Below are positions 6,467 through 12,481 of a stretch of DNA of 12,481 bases, piece by piece. The DNA is taken from the NCBI GenBank assembly GCA_034430655.1, contig DAOUEC010000104.1, positions 1 through 12,481 of the forward strand, read 5' to 3'. Made by a program: the position numbers and the translations under genes. The notes beneath the pieces were generated by a model. It saw nothing but the letters and a program-made list of their open reading frames with translations. It did no database searches and had not been told where the DNA came from. This DNA is from JAUWNP01 sp034430655 (GTDB taxonomy: Bacteria; Chloroflexota; Anaerolineae; B4-G1). Positions within the stretch are counted from its first letter, which is position 1. Every line of letters begins with the position of its first letter.

Positions 6467-6495
6467 ATTATACCCTGTCCCGGCCCGCTCTACAA
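6467..6495 (-). promoter_or_regulatory. Candidate promoter for the Tat-exported protein
   Basis: On the - strand a perfect TATAAT (6472-6467) is preceded by TTGTAG (6495-6490) at 17-base spacing; only half of the -35 matches consensus. Transcription would start near 6460, leaving a short leader with the AGGGGAG site. Confidence 0.5.
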
Positions 6496-6530
6496 TCGAG
6501 GATGGCCCTGGCCTCTCTCTCGGTCGGCGC

Positions 6531-9500
6531 TCAATCCGCATCCAGAACCCGGCGGACCACCTGTGCCAGAGTGTTCACGTCGAGGGGTTTCTGAATTACT
6601 TCTAGAATGCCCTCCTTCCTCAACTCCTGTATCTCTTCCGTCACGTGGCCCGTGATGGCCACCGCCTTCAGATGAGGGTCCGCTTTTTTCAGTACCCGTA
6701 CCAACTCCCTACCCCCCATCTCCGGCATCACAATGTCCGTCACCACCAGGTCCACCCCAACCTCCGATCGGTACATCTCCAGTGCCTCCCGCCCGTTCAC
6801 CGCCGTCAGCACCCGGTAGCCCAGCGACTCCAATACCTCCCGGCCCACTTCTCGCACCTTCTCTTCGTCCTCCACCAGCAGGATGGTCTCTCCCTGCCCC
6901 TCTGGAGGAGCCGCAGCCTCCTCCGAGACCTCCTCCATCTCCCCCGCCCCGTAGGCCGGGAGGTAGACCCGGAAGGTTGTCCCGCGCCCTACCTCCGTCT
7001 CCATTCCGATGTGCCCTTCGTGCTGCTGCACAATGCCGTACACCTGCGCCAGTCCCAGCCCCGCCCCCTTCCCCGGCTCCTTGGTGCTGAAGAAGGGCTC
7101 GAAAATGTGCGGCAGAACGTCGGGTGGGATGCCGGTGCCCGTGTCCGAGACGGCCAGACACACCCACTCCCCGACAGCCATGTCCGCCACCGGCGGTTCC
7201 TCGCCCGGCCTCACCTCCACCCTGGATAAACCGATGCGCAGTTCTCCTCCCTCGGGCATGGCGTCCCGCGCGTTGACCGCCAGGTTCATCACCACCTGCT
7301 GGATGCGAGTAGAATCGGCGTTCGCCACGTATTCCTCCGCTCCTATCTCCAGCAGGAGGCGGATGTTCTCCGGGAGCGTGCGCCGCAGGATTTCAATCAC
7401 CTCCTCGATGAAGGACTTGAGGTCCACGGGCTGGGTCTCAATCGGGGAGCGGCGGCTGAAGTCCAGAATCTGTCGCACCAGTTGTGCCGCCCGCCGTGAC
7501 TCGTCCAGGATGGTCTCGAGGCCCGGCGCCAGATCCGGAGGCAGGTGGGACTTGCCCCGAAGTATCTGTGCGTAGAGCATGATGGTCGTCAGGAAGTTGT
7601 TGAAGTCGTGAGCGATGCCCCCGGCCAGTTGCCCGACGGCCGCCAGCCGCTCCTGTCGCCGTATCTGCTCCTCGAGATGCTTGCGCTCGGTGACGTCGGT
7701 AGCCACAATGATGACGCCCGCGACTTCACCGCTCTCGTCTCGGAGCGGAGAGTACCAGGGCTCGAGTATCACTCCGTCCAGTTCCACGGTCGAGACAAAC
7801 GCTTCGCCTGCGAGTGCCCGGCGAACGTCTTCCACGATCTTGGGCACGTCGTGGTACAGGTCGAAGATCGTCCGTCCGACGACCTCGCCGGGCTTGAGCC
7901 CCAGGGCCTCCAGGCCCTTGCCCTCCGCAAGTGTGAGCACGCCCTCGCGATCCAACGCATACAGAATGACGGGCGCATTGGAAACGACGGTGCGTAGACG
8001 CTCCTCCAGGGCAGCCTGCGTTCGTTCGAAGAGGCGCGCTTTTTCGATGGCCACTGCCAACTGATCCGCCATGATCTGCAAAACTGCCACGTCGTCCTCG
8101 TCAAAGGCAGCTTCTTGTACACTCTGCACGTCGAGGACGCCGATGACCCACTCACCCACCTTGAGCGGCAAGGCTATTTCCGAACGAGTCTCTGGCAGTA
8201 GCAGATTCTTGAAGTGCACGGCGTCAGCGTCCACAGCGGGGGCGATGCGGGGCTGGCCGGTGCCAGCAGCGTAGCCCACGATGCCGACCTCCCCCATTTT
8301 CAACTTATGCCCGCGCGCCAGCATCTGGCGACCGGCCTCGCCGGTGGCCGCCTTCAAGACGGCATACTCGCCCCGCTCATCCACCAGAAAGATACCGGCG
8401 TGATAGAATCCAAAGCGCTCTCGGATCAGATTGACGGCCCGGTTCAGCAGTTCGCCCGCGTCGCGCGCAGTGGTGGCGTCGCGGGCCACCTCAGCCGCCA
8501 CCTGGAGTTGCACGGTCCGGCGTTCCAGTTCGGCGGTGCGCCCGGCCACGCGCTGCTCCAATTCCTCGGCGTGGCGCTGCACCTGTTCGTACAGGCGGGC
8601 CTGCTGGATGGCAATCGCCAGTTGATCGGCCAATTCGCGCGCAATGTCCACGTGTTCGGGAGCAAAGGCGCTGGGGCTTTCAGCCCCCAGGTTGAGGATG
8701 CCGATCAGTTCACCGTGGGTGATGAGGGGTAACGTCATGTAGGAACGCACTCCTTCATCAAACCGTGCTTGATCCACTGGTGTCGGATGGGATAGGGTCA
8801 GGATGTCCTCCACCAGGCAGGGCCTGCCCCGTTGAAGCGCCTGGACGTTTCCGAAGTCTGCCGGCGCAAGGCGCGCTCCTGCACTCACCGTAGTCTCGCC
8901 GTTGACGCGGGCGGCGATCAATTTGGTCTCACGGGCCTCCAGGTCAAACACCACGACGCTGGCCCGCTGGCAGGGCACGAGTTGCCGGACGTGGCGCAGG
9001 GTGGCCTGGGCGATGGCCTCCGGCGACCAGGCGGCCAGAATAGCGCCGTCAATTGCATGCTGTACTCTCAGCCGTTCGGTGTACTGCCGCAGCGTCTCCT
9101 CTGCCTGCCTGTACTCCTCCTCCAGTTCTATGTTGTGCAGGGCGAAAGCGATGTCCCCGGCAACTTCTTTGAACAAGGAGCGCACTTCCTCGTCTGCGGT
9201 GAAATCAGCAGGGATGGAGATAGACGACAGACCGTACACCTTTCCCCCGTATTCCAACCGGACGGTCATTGCCTCCCTGCCACCGCAATTCACCGCCAGG
9301 GGACAGTCGGCGCAGGCGGAGAGCGGGTCTTCGGTTACCACAACGTCCGGTTGGGATAGCGCCCTCCGACCACAAGCGGTCAACTCGCCGCGTTTCAGCC
9401 GCTCTACCACGGGCAGGAAATCCTCGCCCCACCCGGCCTCGGTGGCTATCACGAGTCCTCCGGCCCCATCCAACAGTGCGATCCATGCGCTGTAGTAGCC

Positions 9501-10901
9501 ACGAGTCTCAATGAGGTCGTCGCAAGCGCCTTTCAGCAGACGATCGCGGTCCCTTTCCCTGGTGACAAGTTGGTTGACTTTGCGGATGGCACGCAGCACG
9601 AGGTTGAGGTGTTTTATCCTCTCCTCTGCCCGCTCGCGCTCGGTTAGTTCTTGCTGAAGGGCAAGCACCATCCTGCTGAACGTGCGCCCCAGTTGACCGA
9701 TCTCGTCATGGCCCGAAGTTGCGTCTGCGATGTCTGAGGGCTCGAACGGCTGGCCCTGCTCCACGGCTATCGCCGTGTCGGTCAGGCGACGGATGGGGCG
9801 CGTGATACTGCGCACCAGCAGGATAGAGATGATCAGGGTCATCGCTCCCACCGCCCCCACGCTGCCCCAGGCCACTGACCCCAACCGCTGCAGCGGGGCC
9901 AGGAACTGAGCCTCTGGCAGATCCACCACCACGGTCCAGGGGTATGCCTCCAGCCGCGTGTACCCGACGACGTGATCGCGGTGGTCGAGGGGGGAATAGT
10001 AGCGGTAGATGCCAGACTTCCCCCCTGGGATCGGGGGGGACTGAGGGGGGGGCGCCAGCGCAGAGGCCAGGTCGTCCATACCCAGGCTCGGGGGGATCAG
10101 CGGTGTGTCGGTGTCCTCAATGGTGCCGAAGCGGATGGTTGCGGAGATAGTCGCGACGGCTTCCGGCGTCAGTTCCCCCAGGCTGTGGTACAGCAGATCG
10201 CGGTCGGGGTGAGCGATGATGACGCCGTCCTGGTCCACCAGGTAGGCAATGCCCTCCTCGCCCACCACGACGTCGTCGATAATACTCCAGATAGCATCGC
10301 CCTTGAGCCACACGATGTCAATGCCGACGATCTCCCCCTCCGTCGTGACTACGGGGTTGGTGAGAAAGACACCCGGTCGCCCGGTGGCGCGTCCGACGAG
10401 CATGCTCGAGACGTAAGGCTGGCCCTGGATGGAAGCCCGGAAATAGTCGCGAAAGGAGCGGTCCTTGCCCACGAGTACTTCAGCCAGCGAAGCCACGACG
10501 ACGCCGTTCGCATCCAACAGGCCCGGCGCGTCATAGTCGGGGTGGGTGTCAGCAAAGTTCTGGAGCGTCTGGTAGACTTGCGAGGTCAGGGCCTGGCGCT
10601 CCTCCTCAGAAGCGGCCAGGAACTGTGCCGCCACCGGTTCGCCCGCCAGTGTGGCGGAGGTGCGTTGGTTCTCCGTGAGTAATTGCTCAATGCGACGGAC
10701 TGTGCTGCGCGACAAATCTATCAGGTTGTCCCTGGCAACCTTGGCGACCTCGCTCTGGCCTTGAGTCAAGTTATAGTAGGCAGTGATAGACATCGGGATC
10801 ATGACCAGCGCCAGGAATGCGATGGTCAGATTGGCCCCAATGGACCAGCGCAAGATTGGGTCTCTTCTGGCACTTGACTCACTCATGGTCTCGTTCTCCA
10901 T
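6531..10901 (-). CDS. Large membrane hybrid sensor histidine kinase (Cache-HAMP-GAFx3-PAS-HisKA-HATPase-REC)
   Basis: From ATG 10901, ten bases after AAAGGAG, this gives 1456 residues; ATG 10886 is an alternative. Domains by approximate residue: TM1 22-42; extracytoplasmic double Cache-like sensor 43-338, including 'SGIYRYYSPLDHRDHVVGYTR'; TM2 343-364; HAMP 365-418; a GAF-like domain 430-592 with a Cys cluster (C510, C530, C533, C539); GAF 615-770; coiled coil 770-800; GAF 803-955; PAS 968-1072; HisKA 1080-1150 with phospho-acceptor H1098 in 'GGIAHDFNN'; HATPase 1195-1315 with N-box 'NLAVNARDAMPEGG', G1 'DTGTGIP', F-box 'FEPFFSTK' and G2 'GKGAGLGLAQ'; REC 1338-1456 with E1344/D1345, phospho-acceptor D1389, T1417 and K1438. 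All catalytic residues are present. It should sense an external ligand plus cytoplasmic cues and relay phosphate to its own receiver. No partner regulator is adjacent. Confidence 0.95.
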   Translation of the reverse strand: MENETMSESSARRDPILRWSIGANLTIAFLALVMIPMSITAYYNLTQGQSEVAKVARDNLIDLSRSTVRRIEQLLTENQRTSATLAGEPVAAQFLAASEEERQALTSQVYQTLQNFADTHPDYDAPGLLDANGVVVASLAEVLVGKDRSFRDYFRASIQGQPYVSSMLVGRATGRPGVFLTNPVVTTEGEIVGIDIVWLKGDAIWSIIDDVVVGEEGIAYLVDQDGVIIAHPDRDLLYHSLGELTPEAVATISATIRFGTIEDTDTPLIPPSLGMDDLASALAPPPQSPPIPGGKSGIYRYYSPLDHRDHVVGYTRLEAYPWTVVVDLPEAQFLAPLQRLGSVAWGSVGAVGAMTLIISILLVRSITRPIRRLTDTAIAVEQGQPFEPSDIADATSGHDEIGQLGRTFSRMVLALQQELTERERAEERIKHLNLVLRAIRKVNQLVTRERDRDRLLKGACDDLIETRGYYSAWIALLDGAGGLVIATEAGWGEDFLPVVERLKRGELTACGRRALSQPDVVVTEDPLSACADCPLAVNCGGREAMTVRLEYGGKVYGLSSISIPADFTADEEVRSLFKEVAGDIAFALHNIELEEEYRQAEETLRQYTERLRVQHAIDGAILAAWSPEAIAQATLRHVRQLVPCQRASVVVFDLEARETKLIAARVNGETTVSAGARLAPADFGNVQALQRGRPCLVEDILTLSHPTPVDQARFDEGVRSYMTLPLITHGELIGILNLGAESPSAFAPEHVDIARELADQLAIAIQQARLYEQVQRHAEELEQRVAGRTAELERRTVQLQVAAEVARDATTARDAGELLNRAVNLIRERFGFYHAGIFLVDERGEYAVLKAATGEAGRQMLARGHKLKMGEVGIVGYAAGTGQPRIAPAVDADAVHFKNLLLPETRSEIALPLKVGEWVIGVLDVQSVQEAAFDEDDVAVLQIMADQLAVAIEKARLFERTQAALEERLRTVVSNAPVILYALDREGVLTLAEGKGLEALGLKPGEVVGRTIFDLYHDVPKIVEDVRRALAGEAFVSTVELDGVILEPWYSPLRDESGEVAGVIIVATDVTERKHLEEQIRRQERLAAVGQLAGGIAHDFNNFLTTIMLYAQILRGKSHLPPDLAPGLETILDESRRAAQLVRQILDFSRRSPIETQPVDLKSFIEEVIEILRRTLPENIRLLLEIGAEEYVANADSTRIQQVVMNLAVNARDAMPEGGELRIGLSRVEVRPGEEPPVADMAVGEWVCLAVSDTGTGIPPDVLPHIFEPFFSTKEPGKGAGLGLAQVYGIVQQHEGHIGMETEVGRGTTFRVYLPAYGAGEMEEVSEEAAAPPEGQGETILLVEDEEKVREVGREVLESLGYRVLTAVNGREALEMYRSEVGVDLVVTDIVMPEMGGRELVRVLKKADPHLKAVAITGHVTEEIQELRKEGILEVIQKPLDVNTLAQVVRRVLDAD
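10014..10112 (-). repeat. Repeat-derived in-frame insert in the Cache domain (putative)
   Basis: Residues about 264-296 of the kinase are a Pro-rich stretch running from 'TPLIPPSLGMDD' to 'PPPQSPPIPGGKSG', unlike the surrounding sensor domain. The DNA has runs of C6 and G6-G8 with 'TCGGGGGGGACTGAG' (10032-10046) and 'TCGGGGGGATCAG' (10089-10101) as imperfect copies, and C-run/G-run pairing at 10019-10039. 'PPSLGG/PPIPGG'-type peptides are typical translations of G/C-run intergenic repeats, so an absorbed repeat is inferred. It would form a flexible loop. Confidence 0.5.
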
Positions 10902-11053
10902 GATTCGCCATCTCCTTTGACGTGAAACGTAACACAAACTGTTGGCGACGGTATGGGCCTGGTGTACCAGTTTGCTGTCTCCAAGCAAGGCTCTCCTATC
11001 GCCTTGGGCTCTGCCGTAGCCGTGAGGCGATTCTTGTGGTGTTGTTCAGAGAC
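10902..11053 (-). promoter_or_regulatory. Long structured 5' leader of the kinase gene
   Basis: About 150 bases lie between the predicted transcription start and the kinase ATG, with no convincing ORF. One stem-loop has 7-bp perfect arms (10998-11004 with 11025-11031) and an inner GGCT/AGCC pairing (11007-11010 with 11018-11021). A second region offers two mutually exclusive pairings: CAAACTG 10935-10941 with CAGTTTG 10968-10974, or the local CTGGT/ACCAG hairpin 10959-10970, which share 10968-10970. I do not recognise a known riboswitch class, so a regulatory role is a guess. Confidence 0.35.
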
Positions 11054-11059
11054 GATTCC

Positions 11060-11088
11060 AGTATAGTCCAACTTCGTGCCGAGGTTAA
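11060..11088 (-). promoter_or_regulatory. Candidate sigma70-type promoter of the kinase gene
   Basis: On the - strand TATACT (11065-11060) is preceded by TTAACC (11088-11083) with exactly 17 bases between. Five of six -10 bases and four of six -35 bases match consensus. It lies just inside the boundary of repeat element 2. Confidence 0.5.
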
Positions 11089-11114
11089 TTCCTCCTGAGC
11101 GCGACGTATTCCTG

Positions 11115-11290
11115 CTTAGCACTAGCAAGACTTCGTCATTCTGAGAAGCGAAGCGACGAAGAATCTCGCTTTACACTGATGAATTTCCAGCCGGGAACGA
11201 GATTCTTCGCTTCCTTCGGCTTCGCTCAGGACAGGCTCCTTCGGTCGCTCAGAATGACACAGAATCGGGAATTCTCGTTGTAGTACTAGG
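11115..11290. repeat. Inverted-repeat element 2 (same family as element 1, opposite orientation)
   Basis: The core ends GTCATTCTGAG (11135-11145) and CTCAGAATGAC (11248-11258) are perfect 11-bp complements. CGAAGAATCTCG (11157-11168) pairs perfectly with CGAGATTCTTCG (11198-11209). Outer arms 11115-11124 and 11281-11290 pair at 8 of 10 positions. The reverse complement of 11198-11258 matches 5127-5186 of element 1 with only a one-base indel over about 60 bases. The left arm is shorter by about 25 bases, an internal deletion. There is no coding capacity. It sits between the stop of one - strand gene and the promoter of the next and may terminate transcription. Confidence 0.85.
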
Positions 11291-11332
11291 TAAGTAAGAC
11301 GTGGTGCGTGATTACTTTGACAGGCAGTGCCT

Positions 11333-12481
11333 CTACTGGTAGATGATGACCGCCGGCGGGGGGTCCAGTGCCATTACTTGCCCGGGCGTCATCAGTGGCG
11401 TGTCGAGGTCGTAGAACAGTTTGAAGCCCCCGTACTCAAAACCGGGCTCCCCGCGATACTGGTTGTAGTCCCCTGTCTTCGCCCCAGGGCCGCCATACCC
11501 GTCCGCATCCCACACCAGATCAACCAGCGGGTAATCCTGAATGGCATCCTTGTTCACCACCATGCGGTCGTCGAACTGGTGGATGACGAGTATTTTACGC
11601 TCCCCTGTGTTTTCCGCGATGGAGTTGAGCCAGGCCTGCACCGCGTTGATGGTCTCTCCATCAATGCGGCCCAGGTTCGTCCCAGGGATCTCCCCCTCAC
11701 CCACGATGAACTCGGGGTCAATGGCCAGATGGACGTTGGGCTCGTACAGGTAGAACTCGACGACGCTCAGTTCGGTCGCCAGAGGGCTGCGGGCGGCCTG
11801 GATGTCGAGCACCACCCACACCCCCTCGGCGGCGGCGGTATCAAGCCACGAGCGCAGGGTCTCGGGGGACAGGCGGTGATTGTAGTCGCCATCTTCGCCA
11901 GGGTGGGCGTCGGCGATGGTCACCACCGTGTGGAAGATGGGAATGACCTCCACACACGGGTCCAACTGACTGTAGGCCTCGGCCTGCTCGCGCAGGAGCG
12001 CCAGTGTGGTCTGCACATCGTGAGCGCCCAGGATGCCCAGGCCACGCCCGATGGGAACGCCATAGAAGGCCACCAGTCGCCGCCCGGCTATCGTGGAATG
12101 GGGTGGAGCAGGATTTGCGGCACAATCCGGCGCGGGCGTGGGCTCGTCGCCCGGCGGAGCATCGGACGTGGGCATCGGGGAAGGGGGCAGGGTGGGTTCG
12201 GGCGCGGAGGTGTCAGTCGGGACAGGTTGGGGGCTATCCAGAAACGCGAACGTCTCCACCATCTGGTCGAAGGAGCCCAGGCCAGAGTCGGTGACGGCGT
12301 GCACGACGTAGACCAGTTCGTAGCGCAGCACGAACCACCATGCGAACTGCCCCTCCGGCAGGTCGAGCACCAGGTGCAACCCCTGGTGCCCGGCGAAGGG
12401 CAACCATTCGCGGGAGACGACTTCCCCCGGCGGCAGGGACCCGATCAATTCGTCGGCCAGTTCCTCCGGGTCGCCGTTTGT
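11333..12481 (-). CDS. Putative exported protein with TIM-barrel-like C-terminal domain (5' partial, unknown function)
   Basis: The frame is open to the window edge, so the N-terminus is missing; an in-frame TTG at 12448 is probably internal. The visible 382 residues start with the end of a small domain ('VYVVHAVTDSGLGSFDQMVETFAFLD') that resembles the close of PsbP-like lipoprotein domains. A Pro/Thr/Ser-rich linker follows ('DTSAPEPTLPPSPMPTSDAP'). The C-terminal domain of about 250 residues shows barrel-like strands: 'RLVAFYGVP', 'VEVIPIFHTV', 'VWVVLDIQ', 'VHLAIDPEF', 'KILVIHQFDD', 'VDLVWDADGYGG', 'FKLFYDLDTP'. Asp/Glu at strand ends (for example in AIDPEF and VWDADG) could be catalytic, suggesting a glycoside-hydrolase-like enzyme, but I cannot assign a family. 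The linker suggests location outside the cytoplasm. Confidence 0.7.
   Translation of the reverse strand, partial: TNGDPEELADELIGSLPPGEVVSREWLPFAGHQGLHLVLDLPEGQFAWWFVLRYELVYVVHAVTDSGLGSFDQMVETFAFLDSPQPVPTDTSAPEPTLPPSPMPTSDAPPGDEPTPAPDCAANPAPPHSTIAGRRLVAFYGVPIGRGLGILGAHDVQTTLALLREQAEAYSQLDPCVEVIPIFHTVVTIADAHPGEDGDYNHRLSPETLRSWLDTAAAEGVWVVLDIQAARSPLATELSVVEFYLYEPNVHLAIDPEFIVGEGEIPGTNLGRIDGETINAVQAWLNSIAENTGERKILVIHQFDDRMVVNKDAIQDYPLVDLVWDADGYGGPGAKTGDYNQYRGEPGFEYGGFKLFYDLDTPLMTPGQVMALDPPPAVIIYQ

Noticed and set aside
10902..10988. N-terminal extension of the kinase to ATG 10988
   Set aside because: The 29 extra residues are not conserved-looking, overlap leader stem-loops, and the AAAGGAG at 10911-10918 supports ATG 10901.
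10883..11128. 81-residue frame upstream of and overlapping the kinase start
   Set aside because: It spans the promoter candidate and leader, has no domain or ribosome binding site, and is likely noncoding.
11322..11332. AGGCAGTGCCT palindrome as terminator after the 11333 gene
   Set aside because: The hairpin has 5-bp arms with a one-base loop and no T-run on the - strand, too weak to call; element 2 downstream is a better candidate.

Overview
The window looks like GC-rich chromosomal DNA from a Chloroflexota bacterium, most likely an Anaerolineae-type lineage. This is inferred from secreted-protein features such as the 'VYLPLV' stretch, the multi-GAF/PAS hybrid kinase style, GTG/TTG starts, and palindromic 'GTCATTCTGAG...CGAAGAATCTCG' repeats of a kind I associate with that phylum. 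No rRNA, tRNA, CRISPR array, transposase or phage gene is visible. The genes belong to known families, so I do not see a wholly new multi-gene system. The unusual signals are repeat elements, leader structures and altered key residues.

Left part, + strand: the 3' portion of an O-antigen ligase/polymerase-like membrane protein (1-1494, truncated by the window) is followed by a compact metal-uptake operon. A sigma70 promoter with perfect consensus hexamers and spacing (1543-1571) runs into a Fur-type 7-1-7 palindrome (1580-1596). It drives, in order, a Fur/Zur-family repressor (TTG start, 1613-2089), a TroA/ZnuA-type lipoprotein receptor (2058-2939), an ABC ATPase (TTG start, 3003-3782), a family-3 metal ABC permease (3779-4591) and a DUF523/TudS-like iron-sulfur protein (4603-5109). 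The repressor probably senses Zn (or another divalent metal) and shuts off its own operon, which imports the metal. A 35-nt perfect palindrome separates receptor and ATPase genes.

Centre and right, - strand: a convergent intergenic space holds inverted-repeat element 1 (about 5110-5299). Beyond it lie a Tat-exported clan GH-A glycoside-hydrolase-like protein that lacks a normal start codon (5322-6437, apparent ACG start), a very large membrane hybrid histidine kinase (6531-10901; Cache-HAMP-GAF-GAF-GAF-PAS-HisKA-HATPase-REC), a structured leader and promoter upstream of the kinase (10902-11088), inverted-repeat element 2 in the opposite orientation (about 11115-11290), and the 3' part of an exported or extracytoplasmic protein with a Pro/Thr-rich linker and a putative TIM-barrel domain (11333-12481, truncated). 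One arm of element 1 and one arm of element 2 match over about 60 nt with a single one-base indel, so both derive from the same dispersed family. A third repeat-like GC tract appears to have been absorbed in frame into the Cache sensor domain of the kinase.
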